64,000 nt of DNA from Flavobacterium enshiense (GCF_022836875.1 NZ_CP090376.1:2666001-2730000); one strand, 5' to 3'; counted from the stretch's first letter, positions 25,544 to 34,451 are shown. Notes: generated by a model not told the origin, from the letters alone. Numbers and translations: made by a program.

Positions 25544-25627
25544 ATGAAAAAAACAAAGTTACATAGTAACCTATCTACACGGAAAACGCTGACCCTTACT
25601 TCACGGTCAGAGCGGTCGACATTCTAG
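25544..25627 (+). CDS. Putative arginine attenuation leader peptide
   Basis: A 27-codon reading frame (MKKTKLHSNLSTRKTLTLTS, then RSERSTF) lies right after a strong promoter and about 230 nt before the first arg gene. Three of its last fifteen codons are CGG, at positions 13, 21 and 24, a codon that looks uncommon in the neighbouring genes. A hairpin (CTGACC with GGTCAG) overlaps the CGG region. This is what a leader for ribosome-mediated attenuation by arginine supply should look like. The peptide itself matches nothing I know, and no ribosome-binding site is needed if the transcript is leaderless. Confidence 0.6.
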   Translation: MKKTKLHSNLSTRKTLTLTSRSERSTF

Positions 25628-25803
25628 TACCCGAGTTTTTCAATTATTTTTTCATTTCTCATTTTTCCCGTTTTGGAACAATTTGCATTTTTTTTAGGAC
25701 TATCAGGTCTTAACCTTTTTACACATTCTCATCCGTTTGTAACTATTACAATCCGGCCGTAAGGTCTGCTGTCTTCCTATTTGGAACAAGTGCGTCTTGT
25801 TCC
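25591..25803 (+). promoter_or_regulatory. Attenuator-like hairpins in the arg operon leader
   Basis: The first hairpin is CTGACC/GGTCAG, inside the leader ORF (about 25591-25611). The last is a perfect 7-bp stem, GGAACAA (25783-25789) with TTGTTCC (25797-25803). It is followed by a pyrimidine-rich stretch ending in TTTTCTTTTTT, a plausible terminator 57 nt before the first operon gene. The roughly 170 nt between them is T-rich and non-coding. Confidence 0.5.
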
Positions 25804-25860
25804 CTCCTCATCCCTATTTTCTTTTTTATCTATTAATCAATTATTCATCATTGTTTTAAA

Positions 25861-26478
25861 ATGAATATAACCATTGCTGTCGCTCAAAAAGAGCATTATG
25901 ATTTTGCACAGTTGATTTGTGACACCATTCATACTTCCGCGCTTCAAAGAGGTACCGGGATTGCAAAACGTACTCCTGAATACATCAGAAAAAAGATTGA
26001 TCAGCAAGAGGCGGTCATTGCGCTAGTCGATGAAAAATTTGCAGGTTTTTGCTATATCGAGAGTTGGGAACACGGCAAGTTCGTGGCGCATTCCGGCCTA
26101 ATTGTTCATCCTGATTTTCGTCATTTGGGCTTGGCTAAAAAAATCAAATCGTTTGTATTTGATTATTCGCAGAAAAAATATCCAAGCGCCAAAATATTCG
26201 GAATTACAACGGGTTTGGCAGTCATGAAAATCAACTCGGAATTAGGTTATCGTCCGGTTCCTTTTTCAGAATTAACCGATGACCCAAGTTTTTGGGCAGG
26301 CTGCAAAACCTGTACGAACTATGACATTCTTCAGCGCAAAGAAAACAAAATGTGCCTTTGCACCGGAATGTTATATGACCCAAAGGAAAAGAAAAATCAA
26401 AAAGAAGAATACACCTTTAATCAAAAAGTGCTGGCACGTTTAAAAAGCATCAAACAGGCACTTTTCCTAAAAAAATAA
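25861..26478 (+). CDS. GNAT-family N-acyltransferase at the head of the arginine operon
   Basis: The 205-residue protein has a GNAT core, with the acyl-CoA-binding region at SGLIVHPDFRHLGLAKKIK (about 78-96). Its C-terminal part is unusual: Cys148, Cys151, Cys165 and Cys167 form a CxxC...CxC set that could bind zinc. The cluster contains no other enzyme to acylate glutamate (no argA or argJ), and this gene precedes argG by 4 nt. I therefore infer that it supplies N-acetyl- or N-succinyl-glutamate, the first step of the pathway. That is inference from context; the fold alone does not say so. Confidence 0.75.
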   Translation: MNITIAVAQKEHYDFAQLICDTIHTSALQRGTGIAKRTPEYIRKKIDQQEAVIALVDEKFAGFCYIESWEHGKFVAHSGLIVHPDFRHLGLAKKIKSFVFDYSQKKYPSAKIFGITTGLAVMKINSELGYRPVPFSELTDDPSFWAGCKTCTNYDILQRKENKMCLCTGMLYDPKEKKNQKEEYTFNQKVLARLKSIKQALFLKK

Positions 26479-26482
26479 TAAA

Positions 26483-27721
26483 ATGAAATCGAAGATTCAC
26501 GAACACGAAAACAACAATATAAAAACTGTGAGTACAAAAGTAGTTTTAGCATACAGCGGCGGATTAGACACCTCATACTGTTTAAAATATTTAATCAAGA
26601 ACGGATTTGAAGTACATACCGTTTTAGTCAACACCGGTGGTTTTTCGGAAGAAGAATTAACCGCTATCGAAGAAAGAGCTTACGAATTAGGAAGTGCTCA
26701 GCACACTAATTTAGATATCATAGAAAAATACTATGAGAAAGCCATCAAGTACCTGATTTTCGGAAACGTTTTAAAAAACAACACCTACCCGCTTTCTGTT
26801 AGCGCCGAAAGGGTTTTTCAGGCTTTGGAAGTCATCAGATATGCAAAATCAATGGGAGCATCTGCAATCGCTCACGGAAGTACTGGTGCAGGAAATGACC
26901 AGATAAGATTTGACATGATTTTCAAAACCATCGCTCCTGAAATTGAAATCATTACGCCTATCAGGGACTTAAAATTATCCAGACAGGAAGAAGTGGAATT
27001 TTTACAGCAAAACGGCGTGAGCTATTCCTGGGAAAAGGCGCAGTATTCCATCAACAAAGGAATTTGGGGCACCAGTGTGGGCGGAAAAGAAACGTTAACC
27101 TCTCACCTTCCTTTACCGGAAGAGGCTTATCCGTCGCAATTGCAAAAAGATACGCCCGAAAAAGTTGTTTTGGAATTTGAAAAGGGCGAACTCATCAGTA
27201 TCAACGGCGAAAAAAAATCCCCGTCGCAAAACATTATCATCCTTGAAAACATGGCAAATGCTTTTGCTATCGGAAGGGATATTCATGTTGGTGACACTAT
27301 CATCGGTATTAAAGGAAGAGTCGGTTTTGAAGCTGCTGCCCCGCTGATTATTATCAAAGCACATCATCTTTTGGAGAAACACGTCTTATCAAAATGGCAA
27401 CAATACTGGAAAGAACAATTGGGTAATTGGTACGGAATGTTATTTCACGAAGGACAGTTTTTAGATCCGGTGATGAGAAACATAGAAACATTCCTGGCCG
27501 ACACACAAACGACCGTAAACGGAAAAGTAACCGTAGCCCTGAAGCCATACCATTTTTCATTGGACGGAATCGAATCGGAAAATGATCTGATGAACACGCA
27601 ATTCGGACAGTACGGCGAAATGAACAATGCCTGGACAGCCGATGACGCCAAAGGATTCATCAAGATTCTTGGTAACGCGCAAATGATTTATTCACAAGTA
27701 AACGATTTGAATTATGATTAA
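26483..27721 (+). CDS. argG: Argininosuccinate synthase
   Basis: ArgG joins citrulline and aspartate using ATP. The 412-residue protein has the pyrophosphatase loop AYSGGLDTSYC (about 23-33), AHGSTGAGNDQIRF in the citrulline/aspartate site and GTSVGGKETL. About 15 residues precede the usual start of the family (MKSKIHEHENNNIKTVS), and the ATG at 26483 is the first in frame. The end overlaps argC by 8 nt, so the two are coupled. Confidence 0.96.
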   Translation: MKSKIHEHENNNIKTVSTKVVLAYSGGLDTSYCLKYLIKNGFEVHTVLVNTGGFSEEELTAIEERAYELGSAQHTNLDIIEKYYEKAIKYLIFGNVLKNNTYPLSVSAERVFQALEVIRYAKSMGASAIAHGSTGAGNDQIRFDMIFKTIAPEIEIITPIRDLKLSRQEEVEFLQQNGVSYSWEKAQYSINKGIWGTSVGGKETLTSHLPLPEEAYPSQLQKDTPEKVVLEFEKGELISINGEKKSPSQNIIILENMANAFAIGRDIHVGDTIIGIKGRVGFEAAAPLIIIKAHHLLEKHVLSKWQQYWKEQLGNWYGMLFHEGQFLDPVMRNIETFLADTQTTVNGKVTVALKPYHFSLDGIESENDLMNTQFGQYGEMNNAWTADDAKGFIKILGNAQMIYSQVNDLNYD

Positions 27722-28691
27722 CATCGGAATTATAGGGGGATCGGGGTATACCGCGGGTGAATTACTGAGATTGTTGTTGAATCATCCCAAAGCTGTCATT
27801 GATTTTGTCTACAGCACCACCAATTCGGGGAAACCTATTGCAACTGTTCATCAGGATTTATTGGGTGAAACCGATTTAAATTTCACGGACACAATCAATC
27901 CAAACGTGAATATTGTTTTCCTGTGTCTGGGTCATGGAAAGTCCAAGTCGTTTCTAACGGAGAATAGATTTTCACCCCAAACCAAAATAATAGATTTAGG
28001 AAACGATTTCAGATTGAAAAATGATGCGGTTTTCAATGATTGTGAATTTATATACGGACTTCCGGAAATGAATAAACCGCAAATCAAAAATGCGCAATTC
28101 ATTGCCAATCCGGGCTGTTTCGCTACGGCAATCCAGTTGGCTTTACTTCCTCTGGCGGAAAACAATCTGTTGAAAGATGCCATTCATGTAAATGCGACTA
28201 CGGGCAGTACCGGCGCAGGCGTGCAACCATCGGAAACCACGCATCACAGTTGGAGAAACAACAACATGTCGCATTACAAAGCTTTTGAACATCAGCATTT
28301 GGGTGAAATCATTCAGAGTCTGAAACAAACACAAAACGGTTTTGATCAGGAGGTTTTATTTATCCCGAATCGCGGAGATTTCACCAGAGGAATTTTTGCC
28401 ACGCTTTACACAAAAACGGAAAAGTCGTTGGAGGAAATTACGAAACTGTATGAAAGCTATTTTCAAGATGAACCTTTTGTGAATGTGACTACCGAAGCCA
28501 TTCATCTGAAACAAGTGGTGCAAACCAACAAATGCAATATCAGTCTGATGAAAAAAGACGATTATCTGTTGGTTACCTCCATCATTGACAATCTGGTGAA
28601 GGGCGCTTCGGGTCAGGCAATCCAAAACATGAACCTGATGTTTGGATTGGAAGAAAAAACAGGTTTACAACTAAAATCAGGCAATTTTTAA
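27714..28691 (+). CDS. argC: N-acyl-gamma-glutamyl-phosphate reductase
   Basis: ArgC reduces acyl-glutamyl phosphate to the semialdehyde with NADPH. The 325-residue protein has the Rossmann motif GIIGGSGYTAGELLRLL (4-20) and the catalytic cysteine in ANPGCFATAIQLAL (about 137). A conserved GSTGAGVQPSETTHHSWRNN segment lies in the substrate domain. It overlaps the end of argG and precedes argD by 11 nt. Confidence 0.95.
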   Translation: MINIGIIGGSGYTAGELLRLLLNHPKAVIDFVYSTTNSGKPIATVHQDLLGETDLNFTDTINPNVNIVFLCLGHGKSKSFLTENRFSPQTKIIDLGNDFRLKNDAVFNDCEFIYGLPEMNKPQIKNAQFIANPGCFATAIQLALLPLAENNLLKDAIHVNATTGSTGAGVQPSETTHHSWRNNNMSHYKAFEHQHLGEIIQSLKQTQNGFDQEVLFIPNRGDFTRGIFATLYTKTEKSLEEITKLYESYFQDEPFVNVTTEAIHLKQVVQTNKCNISLMKKDDYLLVTSIIDNLVKGASGQAIQNMNLMFGLEEKTGLQLKSGNF

Positions 28692-28702
28692 AATTTACGA
28701 CT

Positions 28703-29839
28703 ATGAGTTTATTTGACGTTTATCCGATATACAACATTACCCCAACCAAAGCTTTAGGAGCTAAAGTCTGGGACGAAAACAATCAGGAATATCTTGATTT
28801 CTATGGAGGCCACGGCGTGATTTCCATTGGTCATTCACATCCTGCCTATGTGAAAGCTATCACTGAACAGGTTAATAAAATCGGTTTTTATTCCAATTCG
28901 ATTGTAAATCCGATTCAGGAACAATTGGCAAAAAAATTAACTAAACTTTCTGGTTATCCCGATTATTCCCTGTTCCTGTGCAACTCCGGTGCGGAAGCCA
29001 ATGAGAACGCACTGAAACTGGCTTCTTTCCACAACAAAAAGTCAAAAATTATCGCATTCAAAAAATCATTTCACGGCAGAACATCGGCATCTGTAGCGGT
29101 AACAGACAATCCTTCTATTGTAGCTCCATTGAACAAGAACCATGAAGTTGTTTTTCTTCCGTTAAACGAAATCGGACTGGTGGAAAATGAAATTGCCAAA
29201 AATGATGTTTGCGCCGTAATTATTGAAGGAATCCAGGGAGTTGGAGGATTGGATGAAGGCACAACTGGATTCTTTCAACAGTTGGAAAAAATCTGCAACG
29301 ACAACAATGTGATTTTTATTTTAGATGAAATCCAAAGCGGTTACGGCAGATCGGGGAAGTTTTTCGCGCATCAGCATCATGGCATCCAGCCGGATATTAT
29401 TTCGATGGCAAAAGGAATGGGTAATGGTTTTCCGATTGGCGGCATTCTGATCAGTCCGAAATTCAAGTCTTCCCACGGATTATTGGGAACAACTTTCGGA
29501 GGAAATCATCTGGCTTGTGCTGCCGCTCTTTCGGTTTTGGAAACGATGGTAAAGGAAAATCTGCTAAACAATGTAAACGAAACTACAGCTTATTTCATAC
29601 AGCAGATACAGCAGTTTCCGCAAATCAAAAAAATAAAGGGTAAAGGATTGATGCTCGGACTGGAATTTGATTTTGACGTGAATGAATTACGCAAAAAACT
29701 GATTCATAACGAACGTATTTTCACCGGAAGCGCTTCACAGAAAAATCTATTGAGAATCCTTCCGCCGCTTTCCATCACGAAAGAAAACATTGATTTTTTC
29801 ACTAGCGGATTAAAAAACGCTTTACACAATTTATCATGA
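28703..29839 (+). CDS. argD: Acyl-ornithine aminotransferase
   Basis: A class III PLP aminotransferase of 378 residues that converts the acyl-glutamate semialdehyde to N-acyl-ornithine. Visible are NSGAEANENALKLA, ILDEIQSGYGRSGKFFA and the PLP lysine in ISMAKGMGNGFPIGG (about 237). The start lacks the longer N-terminus of some homologues but fits the family. It overlaps argF' by 4 nt (ATGA), typical of coupled translation. Confidence 0.93.
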   Translation: MSLFDVYPIYNITPTKALGAKVWDENNQEYLDFYGGHGVISIGHSHPAYVKAITEQVNKIGFYSNSIVNPIQEQLAKKLTKLSGYPDYSLFLCNSGAEANENALKLASFHNKKSKIIAFKKSFHGRTSASVAVTDNPSIVAPLNKNHEVVFLPLNEIGLVENEIAKNDVCAVIIEGIQGVGGLDEGTTGFFQQLEKICNDNNVIFILDEIQSGYGRSGKFFAHQHHGIQPDIISMAKGMGNGFPIGGILISPKFKSSHGLLGTTFGGNHLACAAALSVLETMVKENLLNNVNETTAYFIQQIQQFPQIKKIKGKGLMLGLEFDFDVNELRKKLIHNERIFTGSASQKNLLRILPPLSITKENIDFFTSGLKNALHNLS

Positions 29840-30789
29840 AACATTTCACATCAGTTAACGATATACAGGATTTAAATGAACTTTTGCTTTTGGCAAAACA
29901 AATTAAATCGGCGCCTTATGAAAATAAAACATTAGGAGAAAATAAAACCATCGGGTTATTATTCTTTAATCCGAGTTTAAGAACCAGATTGAGTACCCAA
30001 AAAGCGGCAACCAATCTTGGCATGAATACCATAGTGATGAACCTCAACAATGATGGTTGGAACCTGGAATTTGAAGACGGAGCCATCATGAACGGAAACA
30101 AGGCTGAACACATAAAGGAAGCCGCTCAGGTAATTTCACAATACTGCGACATTATCGCCATCAGAAGTTTTCCGACTTTAACTGACAAAGTGCAAGACGA
30201 AGAAGAACAGGTGATTAATTCGTTCAAAAAATATGCGTCGGTGCCGGTTATCAGTCTGGAGGGCGCTACGGAACACCCGTTGCAGGCAGTCGCTGATATC
30301 CTGACTATTTCGGAATTCAAAACTAAAAAAAGACCGAAAGTGGTTTTGACCTGGGCACCGCACCCGAAAGCCTTGCCGCATGCGGTTCCGAATTCATTCG
30401 TAAAAATGATGCAGTTGTCCGATGTTGAATTCGTAATTACACATCCGAAAGGTTATGAACTGAATCCTGAAATTACCGGAGACAGCAAAATAATTCATAA
30501 CCAAGACGAAGCGTTTAAGGATGCTGATTTCATCTATGCCAAAAACTGGAGCAATTATAACGATTATGGGCAAATCAATTCGCAAGACACTTCGTGGACT
30601 ATCACTTCAGAAAAAATGCGACTGACCAATAACGCCAAATTCATGCATTGCCTTCCGGTGAGAAGAAATCAGATTGTGAACGATGCAGTTTTGGATGGCG
30701 ACAGTTCGATTGTTATCGATCAGGCAAATAACAGAACCTTTGCTACTCAGGCAATTCTAACCCAAATATTAGAACATCATGGTAAGTAA
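29836..30789 (+). CDS. argF': N-acyl-ornithine carbamoyltransferase (ArgF' type; acetyl or succinyl)
   Basis: The 317-residue enzyme belongs to the SOTC/AOTC branch found in Bacteroidetes and Xanthomonas, not to classical ornithine carbamoyltransferase. The carbamoyl-phosphate loop is FFNPSLRTRLSTQKA (43-57), and the C-terminal HCLPVRRNQIV is intact. The specificity residue is at position 90. I recall Pro90 for the B. fragilis succinyl enzyme (GDKPEH) and Glu92 for the Xanthomonas acetyl enzyme (GDTEEH). Here the matching stretch is GNKAEH with Ala90. The absence of Glu favours succinyl-ornithine, but it is not decisive. It overlaps argB by 11 nt. Confidence 0.9.
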   Translation: MKHFTSVNDIQDLNELLLLAKQIKSAPYENKTLGENKTIGLLFFNPSLRTRLSTQKAATNLGMNTIVMNLNNDGWNLEFEDGAIMNGNKAEHIKEAAQVISQYCDIIAIRSFPTLTDKVQDEEEQVINSFKKYASVPVISLEGATEHPLQAVADILTISEFKTKKRPKVVLTWAPHPKALPHAVPNSFVKMMQLSDVEFVITHPKGYELNPEITGDSKIIHNQDEAFKDADFIYAKNWSNYNDYGQINSQDTSWTITSEKMRLTNNAKFMHCLPVRRNQIVNDAVLDGDSSIVIDQANNRTFATQAILTQILEHHGK

Positions 30790-31564
30790 ACCCAAAATAA
30801 CGATAGTAAAAATTGGAGGAAACGTGATAGACGATGCCAAAGCACTTTCTGAAGTCTTACTGGCATTTTCAAATATTGACGGTCCAAAAATATTGGTACA
30901 CGGTGGCGGAAAGGAAGCCAGTAAACTAGCCGAAAAATTAGGTTTAACACCACAAATGATTGATGGAAGAAGAATCACTGATGCTTCGATGTTGGATGTA
31001 GTGGTGATGACCTATGCCGGATTGCTTAATAAAAAAATTGTAGCTCAGCTAAATACGTTTGGAACAACAGCCATTGGGTTTACTGGTGCCGACGGCAATC
31101 TAATTCTATCCGAAAAGAGAAAAAAAGACACTGTTGATTTTGGGTTTGCCGGAGATATCGTTTCGGTAAATCATCAGTTATTGAAAACACTTTTAGAAAA
31201 CGACATTCTTCCGGTTTGTTGCGCCATTACCCATGACGGAAACGGACAGTTATTAAATACCAATGCCGACACTATCGCGGGTGAAATCGCGATTGCTCTG
31301 ACACCCTATTACGACGTGGAATTATGTTACTGCTTTGAAAAAAATGGTGTTTTGATGAATTCTGAGGATGATGCTTCAGTAATTGCGATTTTAACAGGAG
31401 AGAAATATGATGATTTAAGTAAAACAGGTTCCATCCACTCCGGAATGATTCCAAAACTAAATAACTGTTTTGAAGCTTTGGAAAAAGGAGTCAAAAAAGT
31501 AGTTATCAGTCACCATTCGTTTATCGGAAATAAAAATTCAATCCACACTATCATTCAATTATAA
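30779..31564 (+). CDS. argB: N-acyl-glutamate kinase
   Basis: ArgB phosphorylates acyl-glutamate. The 261-residue protein has the amino-acid-kinase motifs KIGGNVIDD (10-18) and LVHGGGKEASKLAEKLG, plus an ATP-binding Lys near NADTIAGEIA. The ATG at 30779 lies inside the end of argF', so translation is coupled. It lacks the N-terminal helix that mediates arginine feedback in hexameric ArgB enzymes, so feedback inhibition is doubtful; that would shift control to the leader. Confidence 0.93.
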   Translation: MVSKPKITIVKIGGNVIDDAKALSEVLLAFSNIDGPKILVHGGGKEASKLAEKLGLTPQMIDGRRITDASMLDVVVMTYAGLLNKKIVAQLNTFGTTAIGFTGADGNLILSEKRKKDTVDFGFAGDIVSVNHQLLKTLLENDILPVCCAITHDGNGQLLNTNADTIAGEIAIALTPYYDVELCYCFEKNGVLMNSEDDASVIAILTGEKYDDLSKTGSIHSGMIPKLNNCFEALEKGVKKVVISHHSFIGNKNSIHTIIQL

Positions 31565-31568
31565 GCCC

Positions 31569-32642
31569 ATGAAAAACATTGAAAATTTGACACAAGAAGC
31601 CATCAGTCTGCTAAAAAAGCTAATTGAAACTCCTTCCTTTTCAAGTGAAGAAGACCAAACTGCGCTTTTAATTGAAAACTGGTTTAAAAACAACAATATT
31701 CCTTTTGAGAGGGAAAACAACAATATCTGGGCATACAACCTTCATTTTGACGACGCAAAACCGACCTTGCTTTTGAATTCGCATCACGATACCGTTAAAC
31801 CGAATCTGGGATATACGTTGGATCCGTTCACGGCAATTGAAGAAGGCAGCAAATTATTTGGTTTGGGAAGTAACGATGCGGGCGGTTGTCTGGTTTCGCT
31901 TCTGGCAACGTTCGTTCATTTTTATGCGATGGAAAATCTGTCGCACAACATAGTTATTGTGGCTTCAGCCGAAGAAGAAAGCAGCGGTCCAAACGGATTG
32001 AATAGTGTACTGAAACACCTTCCGGAATTGGATTGTGCCATCGTTGGAGAGCCGACCGAAATGCAATTGGCAATAGCGGAAAAAGGCTTACTGGTTTTGG
32101 ATGTAACCGTTAAAGGAACAGCAAGTCATGCAGCGCATCAAAATTTTGATAACCCGATTCATAAATCAGTTAATTTAATTAATTGGTTTAATACTTATTT
32201 CTTTGAAAAAGTATCCGAAAATTTAGGTCCGGTAAAGATGACCGTAACTCAAATCAATGCCGGAAAACAGCATAATGTTGTTCCTTCAGAATGCCATTTG
32301 GTTGTCGATATTCGAGTTAATGATTGTTATTCCAATGAAGAGATTTTAAAGGTTGTAACCGAAAATATCGATGCGGAAGTCAAACCGCGTTCGTTGCATC
32401 TTCGCTCCTCTTCCATCGATAAAAACCACAAACTGGTACAAAGCGGAATTAACTTGGGAAGAACCACTTACGGCTCACCAACGCTTTCCGACCAATCCGT
32501 TTTAAGTTGTCAGTCACTGAAATTAGGACCAGGAAATTCCCTGCGTTCACACTCTGCTGACGAGTTTATATTCATTAATGAAATTGCGGAAGGTATCGAA
32601 TTGTACATTAAAATACTTTCGGGTTTCCTTCTCCAGAATTAA
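31569..32642 (+). CDS. argE: M20-family N-acyl-ornithine/citrulline deacylase
   Basis: A zinc-dependent M20 peptidase-fold enzyme of 357 residues. Metal ligands are visible in LNSHHDTVKPN (His and Asp), LGSNDAGGC and ASAEEESSGPNG (the general base Glu-Glu pair). A dimerisation domain covers about 175-285. Placed after an acyl-ornithine carbamoyltransferase, it should release citrulline from N-acyl-citrulline rather than ornithine. It begins 4 nt after argB. Confidence 0.9.
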   Translation: MKNIENLTQEAISLLKKLIETPSFSSEEDQTALLIENWFKNNNIPFERENNNIWAYNLHFDDAKPTLLLNSHHDTVKPNLGYTLDPFTAIEEGSKLFGLGSNDAGGCLVSLLATFVHFYAMENLSHNIVIVASAEEESSGPNGLNSVLKHLPELDCAIVGEPTEMQLAIAEKGLLVLDVTVKGTASHAAHQNFDNPIHKSVNLINWFNTYFFEKVSENLGPVKMTVTQINAGKQHNVVPSECHLVVDIRVNDCYSNEEILKVVTENIDAEVKPRSLHLRSSSIDKNHKLVQSGINLGRTTYGSPTLSDQSVLSCQSLKLGPGNSLRSHSADEFIFINEIAEGIELYIKILSGFLLQN

Positions 32643-32653
32643 AAGAAAATACT

Positions 32654-33934
32654 ATGAAACTTTGGGAAAAAGGCATTGCCACCGATAAAAAAATAGAACA
32701 GTTCACGGTTGGAAACGACAGGGAGTTGGATACCGTTTTAGCCAAATACGATATTTTGGGTTCCATCGCTCATGCAAAGATGCTGGCGGAGACAAATTTG
32801 CTCTCACAAGAAGAAGCAAACAGTTTATGTATTTCTTTAAATGAACTACTATCAAAAATTGAAAATGAAAATTTTACCATAGAAAATAATTTTGAAGACA
32901 TTCATTCCAAAATCGAATACCTGCTGATTGAAAAACTGGGCGATACCGGAAAGAAAATCCACACGGCGCGTTCCAGAAACGACCAGGTTTTGGTCGATGT
33001 TCATTTGTATCTGAAAGATGAAATCATCACCATTAAAAACCTCATCAAGAAACTTTTTGATTTACTGATGGAACTGGCTGAGAAAAACAAAGATGTGTTG
33101 CTTCCGGGTTACACACACTTACAGGTTGCCATGCCGTCCTCTTTCGGATTGTGGTTTTCTGCGTATGCCGAAAGTCTGATTGACGATGTTACCATGTTAA
33201 ATGCTGCCTTACAGGTTGTTGATCAGAATCCGTTAGGCTCGGCTGCCGGCTATGGAAGCTCCTTCCCTATCAACAGAACATTCACCACTGAAGCGCTGGG
33301 TTTTACAACGATGAAATATAATGTGGTAGCAGCCCAAATGAGCAGAGGAAAATCGGAGAAAACAATGGCTTTTGCCATGAGCAGTGTTGCCGGAACTTTA
33401 TCGAAACTGGCTATGGATGTTTGTTTGTATCTGAGTCAGAATTTCGATTTCATCTCCCTGCCTGAGCATTTAACGACCGGTTCGAGCATCATGCCTCACA
33501 AGAAAAACCCGGATATTTTTGAACTGATCAGAGGGAAATCAAATAAAATACAAAGTTTGCCTTATGAACTGACCTTGTTAACGAATAATCTTCCGAGCGG
33601 TTACCACAGGGATTTTCAGTTGTTAAAAGAAGGTTTATTTCCGGCCATCGAAAACCTTAAATCCTGTTTGGAAATGACGCATTATGCCATCAAAGACATT
33701 AAAGTGAAAGAAGGCATTTTTGATGATCCGAAATACAAGTATTCTTTTACTGTAGATACTATCAACGAAATGGTGGTGCGTGGCATTCCCTTTAGAGATG
33801 CCTACAAAATGGTTGCCGAACAGATTGAAAACGGGACATTTGAAATTCCGGCAACTACCAATCATACCCATGAAGGCAGTATCAATAATTTATGCCTGAA
33901 AGAAATAATAGAAAAAATGGAAACCTGTTACTAA
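32654..33934 (+). CDS. argH: Argininosuccinate lyase
   Basis: ArgH splits argininosuccinate into arginine and fumarate, the last step of the pathway. The 426-residue protein has TARSRNDQVLVD (about 108), the family loop GSSIMPHKKNPD (about 277) carrying the catalytic serine and PLGSAAGYGSSF. It is shorter than the 455-residue norm at the C-terminus, as in other Bacteroidetes. It closes the operon, with a strong terminator just downstream. Confidence 0.95.
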   Translation: MKLWEKGIATDKKIEQFTVGNDRELDTVLAKYDILGSIAHAKMLAETNLLSQEEANSLCISLNELLSKIENENFTIENNFEDIHSKIEYLLIEKLGDTGKKIHTARSRNDQVLVDVHLYLKDEIITIKNLIKKLFDLLMELAEKNKDVLLPGYTHLQVAMPSSFGLWFSAYAESLIDDVTMLNAALQVVDQNPLGSAAGYGSSFPINRTFTTEALGFTTMKYNVVAAQMSRGKSEKTMAFAMSSVAGTLSKLAMDVCLYLSQNFDFISLPEHLTTGSSIMPHKKNPDIFELIRGKSNKIQSLPYELTLLTNNLPSGYHRDFQLLKEGLFPAIENLKSCLEMTHYAIKDIKVKEGIFDDPKYKYSFTVDTINEMVVRGIPFRDAYKMVAEQIENGTFEIPATTNHTHEGSINNLCLKEIIEKMETCY

Positions 33935-33965
33935 CAAAAAAAGCTGTATTTCTACAGCTTTTTTT
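33935..33965. terminator. Terminator after argH (bidirectional)
   Basis: The stem AAAGCTGTA (33940-33948) pairs with TACAGCTTT (33953-33961), with A and T tracts on both sides. It can also end the convergent ytxJ. Confidence 0.85.
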
Positions 33966-33967
33966 GT

Positions 33968-34354
33968 TTATACGAATCTTTTCAAATCTTCCGCGGCTAT
34001 ATCGCTGTGCGAAGCATCATGAACCGCTTTCCCTTCTTTAACAACTATCATTTGCGGCGACTGATGAACCACTCCGAACAAGGAAGCAATCTCATTCGAA
34101 ACTTCCCGGTGATTGAGTAAATCCAAAAAATATGGTGTAACTTTATCCTTCGAATCAAATTCGTTTTCAAACTGTTTTAACGCCATTCTGCTGATACTGC
34201 AACGCGTACTGTGTTTGAAGATTACAACCGGATTTTCATGTGACAAATCCGATATTTCATTTAGTTGTTCCAAATCGGTAAGTGAAACCCAATCCATTTT
34301 TGACTGAAGGCTTTCATCACTTACACTACCGAATATATTTTTGATAAAACTCAT
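33968..34354 (-). CDS. ytxJ: Bacillithiol-system redox protein YtxJ
   Basis: The 128-residue protein has a thioredoxin-like fold with KHSTRCSISRMALKQF (about 47-62), where the single cysteine sits in the family's TRCSIS motif. YtxJ (BrxC-like) proteins reduce mixed disulfides between proteins and bacillithiol. The second cysteine of classical thioredoxins is absent, which suits a monothiol mechanism. It is divergent from clpB and shares the intergenic region with its predicted stress promoter. Confidence 0.87.
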   Translation of the reverse strand: MSFIKNIFGSVSDESLQSKMDWVSLTDLEQLNEISDLSHENPVVIFKHSTRCSISRMALKQFENEFDSKDKVTPYFLDLLNHREVSNEIASLFGVVHQSPQMIVVKEGKAVHDASHSDIAAEDLKRFV

Positions 34355-34451
34355 TTTTTGTCTGATTTTACGACATTTTGTCTTGGTTTTATTTCCGAAA
34401 AAGCAAAAAACAAGTCATTTTGTCCTGATTTTAACATTGGAACACAAATTG
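34355..34451 (+). promoter_or_regulatory. Sigma-54-like promoter of clpB with repeated upstream sites
   Basis: TGGAAC-ACAAA-TTGT (34438-34452) resembles the -24/-12 consensus TGGCAC-N5-TTGC; the GG and the last G are 10 nt apart, as required. Upstream, the word CATTTTGTCYTGRTTTTA occurs at 34374-34391 and 34416-34433, with a weaker copy at 34355-34370. These are candidate activator sites. No TAnnTTTG box is seen. Confidence 0.5.

Noticed and set aside
25412..25627. 71-codon reading frame starting at 25412
   Set aside because: Its first part spans the amidase terminator and the arg promoter; only the last 27 codons, starting at 25544, lie in the likely transcript.
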